Positions 42,151 through 51,378 are shown, numbered from the stretch's first letter. The stretch: 64,000 nucleotides of DNA from Bradyrhizobium diazoefficiens (GCF_018129965.1 NZ_JAFCKW010000025.1:1-64000); one strand, 5' to 3'. Numbers and translations are program-made. The notes: generated by a model from the letters alone, not told the origin.

Positions 42151-43008
42151 GTGGATCGCTCCGATCGCGCTGAAAGCAAAGCTGCCTTGGATTCCCCGCA
42201 CAATTCTCCGCCGCACGATCCGACGCCGGATCTGCCGGCCGTCGTCGAGGACGCTCCGCGCGAGCCCATCCTGACGCTGCCGGTCGCGCTGACGGCCTAT
42301 ATCGTGCTGCTGGCGGTGATCCATTTGCGGATGCTGCTGCCGCCGGAACTGGAGAACTGGACCATCGACGTCTTCGGCTTCATCCCGAAGCGCTACGATT
42401 CCTCGCTGCTCAATCTGCAGATTCCCGGCGGAGCCGGCGCCAAGGTCTGGACCTTCGTCACCTATTCGCTGCTCCACGCCAATCTGACACATCTCGGCTT
42501 CAACGTGCTGTGGCTGCTGCCGTTCGGCAGTGCGCTGGCGCGGCGCTTTGGAGCCGTCAGGTTCTTCCTGTTCCTCGCGGTGACGGCGGCGGCGGGCGCG
42601 CTCGCCCATCTCGTCACCCATGAGCATGCGGTGGCGCCGATGATCGGCGCCTCGGCCTCGGTGTCGGGCGCGATGGCCGCGGCCATTCGTTTTGCCTTCG
42701 CGCGCGGCAGCTTCCTGTCGTTCAGCCGATCGGATGCCGATACCGCCGCGAGGGTCCCTGCGCTGCCGCTGTCGCGCGCGCTGCGCGACGGGCGGGTGGT
42801 CGGCTTCCTCGCGGTATGGTTCGGCGTCAACATCATCTTCGGCGTCGGTGCGATCGGGGTCGACTCCGAGACCACCAGCGTCGCCTGGCAGGCGCATATC
42901 GGCGGCTTCGTTGCAGGCCTGCTGCTGTTCGCGCTGTTCGACCCCGTGCCGCGCATACGAAGCGATGCTGCGGATGCGTCGTCACAGGACGTTTCAGATC
43001 GTCCTTGA
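42151..43008 (+). CDS. rhomboid-family intramembrane serine protease
   Basis: 285 residues with six to seven membrane segments. Rhomboid hallmarks: HANLTHLGFNVLWLLPFG (TM2), the active-site serine S172 in SASVSGAM (TM4), and the partner histidine H249 in WQAHIGGFVAGLLL (TM6). It should cleave single-span membrane proteins in the inner membrane. The first about 35 residues are acidic and Pro-rich (DSPHNSPPHDPTPD). GTG at 42151 is a best guess; TTG at 42187 is an alternative. Confidence 0.85.
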   Translation: MDRSDRAESKAALDSPHNSPPHDPTPDLPAVVEDAPREPILTLPVALTAYIVLLAVIHLRMLLPPELENWTIDVFGFIPKRYDSSLLNLQIPGGAGAKVWTFVTYSLLHANLTHLGFNVLWLLPFGSALARRFGAVRFFLFLAVTAAAGALAHLVTHEHAVAPMIGASASVSGAMAAAIRFAFARGSFLSFSRSDADTAARVPALPLSRALRDGRVVGFLAVWFGVNIIFGVGAIGVDSETTSVAWQAHIGGFVAGLLLFALFDPVPRIRSDAADASSQDVSDRP

Positions 43009-43154
43009 AGCTGTGCTTGCGGCCCGGCCCGAATTCATCCATCATTCCCGAGACGAATGTTTAGGAGCGACAAGCCTGTAGAGGCAACGCTTCCACGAGC
43101 GCCTGAGCGTTACACCGGCGCCTGAACTGTTACTTGAAGACTCGACGAACAAGT

Positions 43155-43184
43155 CCGGACCGCGAAAAGCGGCCGGGTCCTTTT
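43155..43184 (+). terminator. possible terminator after the rhomboid gene
   Basis: An imperfect stem around CCGGACCGC (43155-43163) / GCGGCCGG (43169-43176) with a GAAAA loop, followed by TTTT at 43181-43184. It overlaps the upstream region of the CBS gene. Confidence 0.4.
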
Positions 43185-43197
43185 CAGGGAGGCGACA

Positions 43198-43626
43198 ATG
43201 ACGGTACGTTCCATTCTCAATACCAAGGGCCACCAGATCATGAGCGTCGAGCCCGGCGCCAAGCTCTCGGCCGCGGTCAAGCTGCTTGGCGAGAAGAAGA
43301 TCGGCGCGGTGCTGGTGATGAACCAGAGCCGGCTCGAAGGCATCCTGTCCGAGCGCGACATCGTGCGCGTGATCGGCGAGCGCGGCGCCGCCGCGCTGGA
43401 GGAGCCGGTCTCCGAGGTCATGACCCGCAAGGTCGTGAGCTGCAAGGAGAGCGATACGGTCGCCGAGCTCATGGAGATGATGACCACCGGCAAGTTCCGC
43501 CATCTGCCTGTGATCGACAACGGCAAGGTGGTCGGCCTGATCTCGATCGGCGACATCGTCAAGCGCCGCGTCCAGGAATTCGAGTCCGAGCAGGAAGCCC
43601 TGCGCGACTACATCAAGACGGCCTGA
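43198..43626 (+). CDS. protein with two CBS domains
   Basis: 142 residues made of a CBS pair (about 8-60 and 75-135): VLVMNQSRLEGILSERDIVRV and LPVIDNGKVVGLISIGDIVKRR. Bateman modules bind adenosine nucleotides (AMP, ATP, SAM, c-di-AMP) and act as energy sensors. No catalytic partner domain is fused. ATG at 43198 follows AGGGAGG at 43186-43192. Its 3' end converges on the patatin gene with 7 nt between stops. Confidence 0.92.
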   Translation: MTVRSILNTKGHQIMSVEPGAKLSAAVKLLGEKKIGAVLVMNQSRLEGILSERDIVRVIGERGAAALEEPVSEVMTRKVVSCKESDTVAELMEMMTTGKFRHLPVIDNGKVVGLISIGDIVKRRVQEFESEQEALRDYIKTA

Positions 43627-43633
43627 CCGAAGT

Positions 43634-44674
43634 TTACTCGCCCGCCTTGTTCGTTTCTTTGGGCGCATGGCCCGCGGGCGCCGGTGCGAGCACCTCGATC
43701 GCCTCCTGGATCGACTCCAGCGCGCGCTCGGCCGCGCGGGCGCCGTGTGCGATCAGATCCTCGGCGCGGTGGAAGTCGAACCAGCCGAACTGGCCGACCC
43801 GCGGCGAGATCAGCAGGTCCGGCGGATCGCCCGCGAGGCGCGCGCGGGTGATGCGATCCTGCATGATGTTGAAGGCGTCCACCATCACCGAGGAGATGCC
43901 GGGACGTCCGGCGCTGCCGAAGAACTCGCGCTTCATGGCCTTCTCGGCCGAGAACAGGCGCGGGAAGCGCCGCTTGGCCGTCGGCTCTTCGGCCTCCGGC
44001 GCAACAGGTGCGGGCATCGCGCCGTGCGAATAGATCGTCGTGGAATGGGTGAAGATGTCGCTGGAAAGATTTGCGGCGATGACGATTTCGGCGCCGAGCG
44101 CCCGCGCGGCCGAGACCGGCACCGGGTTCACCAGCGCGCCGTCGACCAGCCAGCGGTCGCCGATCAGGATGGGCGCGAAGATGCCGGGCAGGGCGTAAGA
44201 GGCGCGCATCGCATCGACCACGCGGCCGCGCGTCAGCCAGATCTCGTGGCCGGTGCGGACTTCGGTCGCAACCGTCGCGAACTTGATGGGGAGGTCTTCG
44301 ACCAGGGTCTGGCCCATGGCCTCCTCGAGCCGGCTTGCGAGCTTCTCGCCGCCGAGCAGGCCGGAGCCGTTGAGACGAATGTCGAGATAGCCGAGGATGT
44401 TGCGCATCCCCTGCAGGCTCCGCCCCCATTCCTCCAGCGAGTCGAGCTGGCCGGCCGCATAGGCGCCGCCGACCACGGCGCCGATGGAGGTGCCGACCAC
44501 GACGTCGGGAACGATCCCGTTGGCGATCAGGGTTCGAAGGATCCCGATATGGGCAAAGCCGCGCGCCGCGCCGCCCCCGAGCGCAAGGCCAATGACCGGC
44601 CGCCGAATGCTGCCAAGCCCGACCTTTTCGCCATTGGAGCCGTTCGCGCTCCGACCTTTCAGGATATCCAGCAC
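43634..44674 (-). CDS. patatin-like phospholipase family protein
   Basis: 346 residues. The Ser-Asp dyad enzyme motifs are clear: oxyanion GGGAARG (33-39), nucleophile GTSIG (Ser63) and LVDGALVNP (dyad Asp). It resembles the RssA branch of bacterial patatins and should hydrolyse acyl esters of phospholipids. GTG at 44674 with AGGAGA 7 nt upstream is preferred over longer forms. A C-terminal Glu/Ala/Pro-rich tail follows the domain. Confidence 0.9.
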   Translation of the reverse strand: MLDILKGRSANGSNGEKVGLGSIRRPVIGLALGGGAARGFAHIGILRTLIANGIVPDVVVGTSIGAVVGGAYAAGQLDSLEEWGRSLQGMRNILGYLDIRLNGSGLLGGEKLASRLEEAMGQTLVEDLPIKFATVATEVRTGHEIWLTRGRVVDAMRASYALPGIFAPILIGDRWLVDGALVNPVPVSAARALGAEIVIAANLSSDIFTHSTTIYSHGAMPAPVAPEAEEPTAKRRFPRLFSAEKAMKREFFGSAGRPGISSVMVDAFNIMQDRITRARLAGDPPDLLISPRVGQFGWFDFHRAEDLIAHGARAAERALESIQEAIEVLAPAPAGHAPKETNKAGE

Positions 44675-44918
44675 CGAAACTCTCCTACCCGGGCCAGCTC
44701 TCTCAGCAGAGTAGGCACCGCCATTCCGCTTCGCCAGAACGAGGCAGAAGCATGGTTTATACCGTTCGGGAAGCAGCGCGGCAGCAGTGTGGCGGGTCCC
44801 GGCTGGCTTGTCCGTGATCACGCAGGCGTCAACCCGGTTCCATGGAGCCGGAACGGACCGTATTTCCAGGGATATCAGAGGCTTGAATTTGCCGCGTTTT
44901 CAGTGAAAAGCAGATGGC

Positions 44919-45995
44919 ATGACACGCGGGGGTGACGGCATCATCGGATGGCGGCGCGGCGGCAGGCTGCTGCCGGCGCTCGTCCTTGCTGCGTGCGTCG
45001 TCTCCCTTCTCGGCCAAAGTGCTGCGCAGGCGCAGCTTTTCTCCGATCGTCCGCCGCCGGTGCCCCCCGCATCGGTGCCCGACCCCGGCGGGGCCGTGAG
45101 CCTGGCGCCCCCCACCGGTCCCGGCGCCGGCCCGCCGAGCCTGCCTCCGACCCTGATTCAGCCGAATACGCCCAGCATGCCGCCGCCCGCGGTTGCGACT
45201 GTGCCGTCTGCCCCGCCGCTCACCGCCGCCGTGCCCGGACAAGGCGTGCTGTCGCTGACCGCAAAGTATGGCAAGGACACCCCGCCGATCAACAGCGGCC
45301 TCGTCTGGCGGGTGTTTGCCGATCGCCCCGATGAGAACGGCACCTTCAAGCTGATCCGCGAGGACCGCAGCGCCACGCCGAACATCGTCCTGCCGCCCGG
45401 CAATTACGTCGTGCATGTCGCCTTCGGCCTCGTCAGCGCCGTGCGTACCGTCAGCCTCAAGGCCGAGACCGACCGCGAAGCATTCGTGCTGCCGGCCGGC
45501 GGCCTGCGTATCGAGGGCCGCGTCGGCACCAGCCGCATCCCGCAGAACCAGATCTCGTTCGCGATCTACAAGGGCAGCCAGTTTGAAACCGGCGAGCGCG
45601 CCTCGCTGGTGCCGAACGTCGCCGCCGGCGACGTCGTGCTGATCCCCGAGGGCACCTACTACATCATCTCCAACTATGGCGACGCCAATTCGGTGGTGCG
45701 TTCGGACATCCGCGTCCAGGCCGGCAAGCTCACCGACGTCACCATCACCCACCGCGCCGCCGTGATCACGCTCAAGCTCGTCAGCGACAAGGGCGGCGAG
45801 GCTCTCGCCAACACCGCCTGGTCGGTGCTGACCCCCGGCGGCGACGTCATCAAGGAATCGATCGGCGCCTTCCCGCGCGTCGTGCTCTCCGAAGGAGAAT
45901 ACCGCGCCATCGCCAAGAACGAGGGCAAGGTCTACGAGCGCGGTTTCAACGTCGTGAACGGCGTCGACGGCGAAGTGGAAGTCGTGGCGCGCTGA
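44919..45995 (+). CDS. exported Pro-rich protein with repeated beta domains, unknown function
   Basis: 358 residues. A signal peptide (about 18-40, cleaved near AAQAQL) is followed by a Pro-rich spacer (about 45-105) and three successive similar beta segments: GNYVVHVAFGLVSAVRTVSL, GTYYIISNYGDANSVVRSDI and GEYRAIAKNEGKVYERGF. Each resembles a carboxypeptidase-regulatory or Ig-like strand block with the pattern P-x-G-x-Y. It is probably periplasmic. I do not know the family's role. ATG at 44919 follows an AAGCAGATGGC context without a strong ribosome binding site. Confidence 0.75.
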   Translation: MTRGGDGIIGWRRGGRLLPALVLAACVVSLLGQSAAQAQLFSDRPPPVPPASVPDPGGAVSLAPPTGPGAGPPSLPPTLIQPNTPSMPPPAVATVPSAPPLTAAVPGQGVLSLTAKYGKDTPPINSGLVWRVFADRPDENGTFKLIREDRSATPNIVLPPGNYVVHVAFGLVSAVRTVSLKAETDREAFVLPAGGLRIEGRVGTSRIPQNQISFAIYKGSQFETGERASLVPNVAAGDVVLIPEGTYYIISNYGDANSVVRSDIRVQAGKLTDVTITHRAAVITLKLVSDKGGEALANTAWSVLTPGGDVIKESIGAFPRVVLSEGEYRAIAKNEGKVYERGFNVVNGVDGEVEVVAR

Positions 45996-46083
45996 TTTCG
46001 TGTCCCTGAGGCGGTACGGTATGAAATGCCGCTCCGCAGAACCGGGACCCAGAAGGCCACAAGCGCATGTCTCGACGGGGATG

Positions 46084-46140
46084 GGTCCGGCTCTGCAGCG
46101 CACCGCTGAAGGAGCGCTGCGCTGCGTCCGGGGCACGAGA
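46084..46140. repeat. palindromic repeat family A, copy 3 (reverse orientation)
   Basis: GGTCCGGCTCTGCAGCGCAC pairs with GCGCTGCGCTGCGTCCGGGG-like sequence; reads as the reverse complement of copies 2 and 4. It lies between convergent genes, with a decayed partial copy just before it (46030-46060). Confidence 0.6.
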
Positions 46141-46166
46141 CCACGAAGCGAAGGGGCGTCCAAAGC

Positions 46167-47060
46167 TCACTTCCGATACCGCAGCGCCTCCACCAGCACC
46201 GCGAACGCCGGTGTCGGCTGCCGGCGGCTCGGATAATACAAATGATAGCCCGCGAACGGCGCGCACCAGTCGGCAAGCACGCGGACCAGCCGTCCGTCGG
46301 CGATGTCACGCTTCACCAGATCTTCGGGGATATAGGCGAGGCCAAGTCCCGCCAGTACGGCATTCATCCTGAGCAGGCCGGTGTTGAACACGAGCTGGCC
46401 GTCGACGCGCACCTTCACGGCGCGGCCGCGCTTCTCGAACTCCCAGGCATAGATCCCGCCATAGGTCGGCAGACGCAGGTTGATGCAAGAGTGCTCGGTG
46501 AGATCCTGCGGCTGCTTCGGCTTGCCTCGCGTTGCAAAATAGGCGGGCGCGCCGACCACGGCCATGCGCATTTCCGGTCCGATCCGCACCGCAATCATGT
46601 CCTTGGCAACCTGTTCACCGAGACGCACGCCGGCATCATAGCGCTCGGCGACGATGTCGGTCAGGCCGTAGTCGACGACGAGCTCGACCTTGATGTCAGG
46701 ATAGCGCGGCAGCAGTTTTGCGAGCGTCGGCCACAGGATCGTCTGCGCCGAATGTTCGCCGGTGGTAATGCGGACGGTTCCGGCCGGCGTCTCGCGCAGC
46801 GCCGTCAGCGCCGACAGCTCCGCGTCGATCTCCTCGAAGCGCGGCCCGATATTGCGCAGCAGGCGCTCGCCCGCCTCAGTCGGTGCGACGCTGCGGGTGG
46901 TGCGGGTGAGTAGCCGCAGGCCGAGCCTTTCCTCCAGGCCGCGCACCGTGTGGCTTAGCGCCGATTGCGAGACGCCGAGTTGCGCGGCGGCGCGGGTAAA
47001 GCTGCGCTCGCGCGCGACCGCGAGAAAGGCGAGGAGGTCGTTGATGTTGGTGCGGGCCAT
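46167..47060 (-). CDS. LysR-family transcriptional regulator
   Basis: 297 residues. Helix-turn-helix at about 17-45 (RSFTRAAAQLGVSQSALSHTVRGLEERLG), then the two-lobed LysR substrate-binding domain. It is divergent from the aldo/keto reductase gene, 102 bp away, and probably controls it together with itself. Inducer unknown. Confidence 0.94.
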   Translation of the reverse strand: MARTNINDLLAFLAVARERSFTRAAAQLGVSQSALSHTVRGLEERLGLRLLTRTTRSVAPTEAGERLLRNIGPRFEEIDAELSALTALRETPAGTVRITTGEHSAQTILWPTLAKLLPRYPDIKVELVVDYGLTDIVAERYDAGVRLGEQVAKDMIAVRIGPEMRMAVVGAPAYFATRGKPKQPQDLTEHSCINLRLPTYGGIYAWEFEKRGRAVKVRVDGQLVFNTGLLRMNAVLAGLGLAYIPEDLVKRDIADGRLVRVLADWCAPFAGYHLYYPSRRQPTPAFAVLVEALRYRK

Positions 47061-47085
47061 TCATGAATCCAGATCATGAGTTCAT
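47061..47085. promoter_or_regulatory. LysR-type operator between regulator and aldo/keto reductase
   Basis: ATGAA (47063-47067) and TTCAT (47081-47085) form a dyad with a 13-base centre that itself contains TCATGA; TCATGA also occurs at 47061-47066. It lies immediately upstream of the LysR start, as expected for autoregulation. Confidence 0.5.
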
Positions 47086-47162
47086 ACCAATTTTATCATC
47101 TAATTGCAGGGCGGGAAGCGGCCTAAGTTCGCAGTCAACGCGATTTTCGAAGGAGAGCTGCA

Positions 47163-48146
47163 ATGCAAACGCGCCAATTGGGCACCAGCCGTCTTGAGGT
47201 TTCCGCCCTCGGTCTCGGCTGCATGGGGCTGAGCTATGGCTACGGCCCTGCGACCGAGAAGACGCAGGCGATCACCCTGATCAGGGCCGCATTCGAGCGT
47301 GGCGTGACCTTGTTCGACACCGCGGAGGCCTATGGCCCCTTTCTCAACGAGGAACTGCTGGGTGAGGCGCTTGCGCCGTTCCGCGACAAGGTGGCGATCG
47401 CCACCAAATTCGGCTTCAAGGGCGGCAAGGTCGACGCCGGTCTCGACAGCTCACCCGCCAACGTGAAGGCCGTGGCCGAGGCGGCGCTGAAGCGACTCAA
47501 GACCGATCGCATCGATCTATTTTATCAGCACCGCGTCGATCCAGGCGTGCCTATCGAGGAGACCGCGGGCGCGGTCAAGGATCTGATCCGCGACGGCAAA
47601 GTCCTGCATTTCGGCATGTCGGAGGCGGGCGCCTCGAGCATCCGCCGTGCTCATGCGGTGCAGCCGGTGACCGCATTGCAAAGCGAGTATTCGCTGTGGT
47701 GGCGCGAGCCGGAACTGGAGATTTTGCCAACCCTTGAGGAACTCGGCATCGGCTTCGTTCCATTCAGTCCGCTCGGCAAGGGCTTCCTGACCGGCGCGAT
47801 CACCGAGAGCACGACATTCGACAGCAGCGATTTCCGCAACATCGTACCGCGATTATCACCTAGCGCACGAAAATCCAACCAGACGCTGGTCGCCCTGCTT
47901 GGCGAGATCGCTGCGGCCAGGAAGGTGACGCCGGCGCAGATCGCGCTGGCCTGGCTGCTCGCGCAGAAGCCCTGGATCGTGCCGATCCCCGGCACCACTA
48001 AGCTGCACAGGCTCGAGGAGAATCTTGGCGCTGCCGCGGTGACACTGTCGAAAGCCGATCTCTCGGCCATTGCAGCGGTGCTGGCCAAGGTGGCCGTGCA
48101 GGGGGATCGCTATCCTGCGCATTTGCAAGCGCGAGTCGGTCGATAA
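47163..48146 (+). CDS. aldo/keto reductase
   Basis: 327-residue TIM-barrel NADPH-dependent reductase. Catalytic tetrad: D52 and Y57 in FDTAEAYG, K82 in IATKFGF and the histidine in FYQHRVDP. The C-terminal IPGTTKLHRLEENLGA matches the NADPH-binding segment of the AKR13/YakC-like group. It reduces aldehydes or ketones; substrate unknown. ATG at 47163 follows AAGGAGAG at 47150-47157. The divergent LysR gene is its likely regulator. Confidence 0.94.
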   Translation: MQTRQLGTSRLEVSALGLGCMGLSYGYGPATEKTQAITLIRAAFERGVTLFDTAEAYGPFLNEELLGEALAPFRDKVAIATKFGFKGGKVDAGLDSSPANVKAVAEAALKRLKTDRIDLFYQHRVDPGVPIEETAGAVKDLIRDGKVLHFGMSEAGASSIRRAHAVQPVTALQSEYSLWWREPELEILPTLEELGIGFVPFSPLGKGFLTGAITESTTFDSSDFRNIVPRLSPSARKSNQTLVALLGEIAAARKVTPAQIALAWLLAQKPWIVPIPGTTKLHRLEENLGAAAVTLSKADLSAIAAVLAKVAVQGDRYPAHLQARVGR

Positions 48147-48160
48147 ATCCCGGCCGTGGG

Positions 48161-48186
48161 GTCCGGTGAGCGTTCGCTTACCGGAC
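48161..48186 (+). terminator. hairpin after the aldo/keto reductase gene
   Basis: GTCCGGTGAG (48161-48170) pairs with CTTACCGGAC (48177-48186) with one G-T pair around CGTTCG. No T-run follows, so termination is uncertain. The remaining bases up to 48447 show no clear gene. Confidence 0.5.
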
Positions 48187-48447
48187 GTACGGCTCTGTGT
48201 TCGGATTTGAATACCCGACCGCACCGTCACGCTGCATTGGCGAGGCCGAAAAACACCGGTGACGCCGGCTTATTCCATCGGTTTTCCGACGCCGGCACCC
48301 GAGCGAAAGATACATATTTCCGATAGTCAATTTCATTCGCTTTCCGTTTTGCTGGGTTATATGTCGGTTATCCTTCATATGGGGGAGGCTGGAGCGGGTT
48401 TGTGCACCTGCGAAACCGGCACGAAACAGGGGACCAAGCCCGTCGGC

Positions 48448-48642
48448 ATGTACGAAGTGATCCTCACCAGGCGCAAGCGGTTCGGCTGGCGATGGCAGGT
48501 GTGCGACCAGTCCGGCAAGATCTTTGCCGATGGCTTCGAGCGCACGCGGCCGTCGGCCAAATATCATGGCGAGCGCGCACTATTTTTCCTGTTGTCGCAA
48601 GCCTATCTGCGCAAGCGATCCGCCGCGTCCAGCGAGGACTAG
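48448..48642 (+). CDS. short basic protein of unknown function
   Basis: 64 residues, MYEVILTRRKRFGWRWQVC and onward. It is rich in Arg, Trp and Phe, with a compact beta-like N-terminal half and helical ALFFLLSQAYLRKR at the end. I recall similar short proteins in Bradyrhizobium but no function. The frame is open upstream to 48259, and ATGs at 48361 and 48379 are possible starts; 48448 is chosen because the conserved-looking part begins there. Confidence 0.5.
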   Translation: MYEVILTRRKRFGWRWQVCDQSGKIFADGFERTRPSAKYHGERALFFLLSQAYLRKRSAASSED

Positions 48643-48703
48643 CGGCGCGGTGGCCTTGTCGCCCGGATTTCGCGGAGCTCCATCCGGGAGACAGACCCAA
48701 GCC

Positions 48704-49699
48704 TCAGATATCGACGATCAGTTTGCCCTTCGCGGCGTGGTCCCGGATCAGCGCATAGGCGTCGCCAACACTCTCCAGCGTGAAGTGCCTCGCGTCGAGC
48801 AGCGGCGTCAGCTTGCCGGCTTCCACCAGCCGCGTGGCCTCGGTCAAAATCGCTCCGTGACGCGCGCGGCCTTCGCCTGACAGCAGAGGCAACAGTGTGA
48901 ACACGCCGGAATAGGTGGCGGCGCGAAACGAGAGCGGCGCCAGCGCATGCGTGCCCCAGCCGAGTGCGCTCACGACGTGACCGAAGCGGCGTACCGCCGT
49001 GAAGGAGGCATCGAGCACCTTGCCGCCGACGGTATCGTAGACGATGTCGAAGCCGCGACCCCCGGTATGCTCCGCAACGTAGGCCTCGACCGCAACATCG
49101 CGGTCGACGAAGACGGCGCCAGAACTTTCGATCGCGACACGCTGCGATGCCGAGCCGGTCGCGAACACTTCCGCTCCGATGGCGCGCGCGATCTGGATCG
49201 CGACATGGCCGACGCCGCCGGCGCCGCCATGAATCAGGACCTTCTGGCCGGCCTTCAACGCCGCGCGGTCGATCAGGCCCTCCCAGGCCGTAATGACGAT
49301 GAGCGGCAGGGCGGCCGCTTCCCGCATGCCGAGATTGGCAGGCTTGAGTGCCAGCAATTGTGCGTCGACCGCGGCGAATTCAGCCAGCGATCCCTGCACG
49401 CCGCCGACACCGCCGGTCATGCCATAGACTTCGTCGCCGGGCTTGAAACCCGTCACGTCGCTGCCAATCCGTTCAACCGTGCCGGCGAGATCGATGCCGA
49501 GGATTGCGGGCGGCGAATGGCGCGCATGCGCCGCCATGCCTGCGTGGATCTTGGTGTCGAGCGGGTTGATGCCGCTGGCGCAGATCCGCACCAGCACGTC
49601 TGGCGGGCCGATGTCGGGCGTGGCGATGTTTGAGATGCGCAGTGGCGCGTTGTGGGTCTCCAGGATGGCTGCGCGCATCGTCGATTGTCGTGTCATCAT
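48704..49699 (-). CDS. NADPH:quinone oxidoreductase-like zinc-less alcohol dehydrogenase
   Basis: 331-residue medium-chain dehydrogenase of the quinone oxidoreductase group. It lacks the catalytic and structural zinc cysteines, and has GGAGGVGHVAIQIA as NADPH-binding motif and INPLDTKIH as typical N-terminal sequence. It should reduce quinones or enones. Two tandem ATGs (49699, 49696) follow AAGGGA. It is divergent from a LysR gene 101 bp away, the likely regulator. Confidence 0.92.
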   Translation of the reverse strand: MMTRQSTMRAAILETHNAPLRISNIATPDIGPPDVLVRICASGINPLDTKIHAGMAAHARHSPPAILGIDLAGTVERIGSDVTGFKPGDEVYGMTGGVGGVQGSLAEFAAVDAQLLALKPANLGMREAAALPLIVITAWEGLIDRAALKAGQKVLIHGGAGGVGHVAIQIARAIGAEVFATGSASQRVAIESSGAVFVDRDVAVEAYVAEHTGGRGFDIVYDTVGGKVLDASFTAVRRFGHVVSALGWGTHALAPLSFRAATYSGVFTLLPLLSGEGRARHGAILTEATRLVEAGKLTPLLDARHFTLESVGDAYALIRDHAAKGKLIVDI

Positions 49700-49800
49700 C
49701 GTCCCTTTCCGCTGTCTGCCTCCAATATGACCGCGATTTTTTGCATGAGAAGAAACAAGGATGTACGATATCCAAACACTTTTGTATGGCGGGGATTCCC

Positions 49801-50661
49801 ATGGACTGGAGCGATCTGCGCATCTTCCTGGCAATTGCGCGCGAAGGCACGCTTGGGGCCGCGGCCCGGAAAATCGGCCAGACCCAGCCGACCATGGGAC
49901 GGCGGCTGCGCGCGCTCGAGGCCGCGCTCGGACAGACACTATTCCAGCGCACCGCCGATGGCTTTGTTCTGACAGACGAAGGTACGGCCGTGCTGTGCCA
50001 TGCCGAGCGGATCGAGGAAGAAGCGATCGCACTCCAGCGGCAAGCATCCGGCGCAGAGACGCAGCTGGACGGCCTGTTGCGCGTGTCCTCATCGGACTGG
50101 TTCGGGACCGTCATTCTTTCCCCGGTGATCGCCGCCTTCGGCAAGCGCCATCCGGGGGTGAGCGTCGAACTCCTGACCGATGCGCGGCTCTACAGCCTGC
50201 CGCGCCGCGAGGCCGATCTCGTCTTCCGGATCAAGCGGTTCGACGAGCCTGAAGTCGTTTCCAGGAAGCTGCTGCACATTCCCTATGCGCTCTACGGCAG
50301 GAAGGGCAGCAAGGCGCCACGCGCCGGCGATGGAAGTGGCATCCGCGTCATCACCATGAATGCCGAATTTTCCGATATGCCCGACGCGGTCTGGCTGAAA
50401 CGCACGCTGCCAAATGCGGTGGTCGCCTCGCGCAGCAACAACAGGCAGGCGCAGGCCGAGTTGTGTGCGAGCGGAGGTGGTCTTGCGGTGCTGCCGCGTC
50501 CCCTCGGTGATCGCGATCGCCGTCTGGTCGCGCTCCACATCGGCGTGCAGCCGCCCGGCCGCGATACCTTCGTCGGCTATCACCGCGATCTCAGGCGCCT
50601 GGCGCGTCTGCGCGCGCTGCTCGATCTGGTGATTGACCGGTTGGCAGGCAAAGTTCTGTAG
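49801..50661 (+). CDS. LysR-family transcriptional regulator
   Basis: 286 residues. Helix-turn-helix at about 15-45 (GTLGAAARKIGQTQPTMGRRLRALEAALG), then a LysR substrate-binding domain. ATG at 49801 begins the conserved MDWSDLRIFLAIAREG; upstream frame is non-coding. It is divergent from the quinone oxidoreductase gene and probably regulates it. Confidence 0.93.
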   Translation: MDWSDLRIFLAIAREGTLGAAARKIGQTQPTMGRRLRALEAALGQTLFQRTADGFVLTDEGTAVLCHAERIEEEAIALQRQASGAETQLDGLLRVSSSDWFGTVILSPVIAAFGKRHPGVSVELLTDARLYSLPRREADLVFRIKRFDEPEVVSRKLLHIPYALYGRKGSKAPRAGDGSGIRVITMNAEFSDMPDAVWLKRTLPNAVVASRSNNRQAQAELCASGGGLAVLPRPLGDRDRRLVALHIGVQPPGRDTFVGYHRDLRRLARLRALLDLVIDRLAGKVL

Positions 50662-50666
50662 TCATC

Positions 50667-50759
50667 AGGGTGGGCAAAGGCGCGTATTTCGCGCGCAGTC
50701 CCCACCATCTCTCGACGGTCGCGTGTGCAAGGGTGGGCACGCTTGGCTTTGCCAACCCT
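50667..50759. repeat. palindromic intergenic repeat (family E)
   Basis: Ends AGGGTGGGCAAAG (50667-50679) and CTTTGCCAACCCT (50747-50759) pair at 12 of 13 bases; the inside carries CCCACCATCTC. It begins 6 nt after the LysR stop. It is one of several repeats packed into the 1,070-base non-coding stretch 50662-51731. Confidence 0.7.
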
Positions 50760-50877
50760 ACGCATCAATCCCTTGCGTTGCCCGTCGGGCAAAACACCCA
50801 AGATACCGGTCAACCCGTGAGTTCAAAAATATTCTGCTTTATCGAAATTCGGAAATATCGTATGTAGCGCGCACTCC

Positions 50878-51306
50878 GGCCCAAGGAAGAGGGGCGTATC
50901 GCGATCGTCACGAACGCGGGCCGGATGGCGGTGGACGTGGGTCATATCGGCGCGAAAAGCATCGCAGGGCGGGCAACCGTGAGCGAGATGCGTCGCGCGC
51001 ACGACCGGTGTGATCGGCGTACGGCAAAATCGTGTGGTCCTGGCGCCCGCAGGCTGGCGTCAAGGTTTGCGGTGATGCGTGCTGTCCAACCGGGCGCGCG
51101 CATCGTCAGCCGCAAGGCGACGGGGGCAAGAGTGCAACGCTCCCCGGGCAGAGCGCGACATAAGCCGTCAACCCACTGCGCAGGGAAGGCCGGATGTTTG
51201 GCTTCACCTGTATGCCGCTGTGCAGATTTCTCACTGCAATTTCGCACAGTGGACCGCGGGTGCCAGCCGGCGCCCGGTCTTCCCTGCGCCCTCTTTCAAT
51301 CGAGGG
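50878..51306 (+). ncRNA. candidate structured RNA or repeat element
   Basis: No credible protein is encoded. The right part folds strongly: GCGCAGGGAAGGCCGG (51178-51193) pairs with CCGGTCTTCCCTGCGC (51274-51289), 16 bp with one G-T; inside it CCGCTGTGC (51215-51223) pairs with GCACAGTGG (51244-51252), and CGGGTGC with GCGCCCG just after; a following CCCTC/GAGGG hairpin closes at 51306. The left part contains TGTGGTCCTGGCGCCCGCAG, a phrase I associate with a highly repeated Bradyrhizobium intergenic element. Orientation and transcription are unknown. Confidence 0.45.
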
Positions 51307-51378
51307 TGAGACGAGATGCAGAGCTCGGGCGAAACAAGCCGCGAGGATGATCAGCCATGTCGATCGTCGAACGTCGGC

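Noticed and set aside
50925..51350. Possible 141-residue Arg/Ala-rich protein in the 1-kb gap
   Set aside because: It crosses the nested hairpins, lacks a start signal, and is better explained as structured or repeat sequence.
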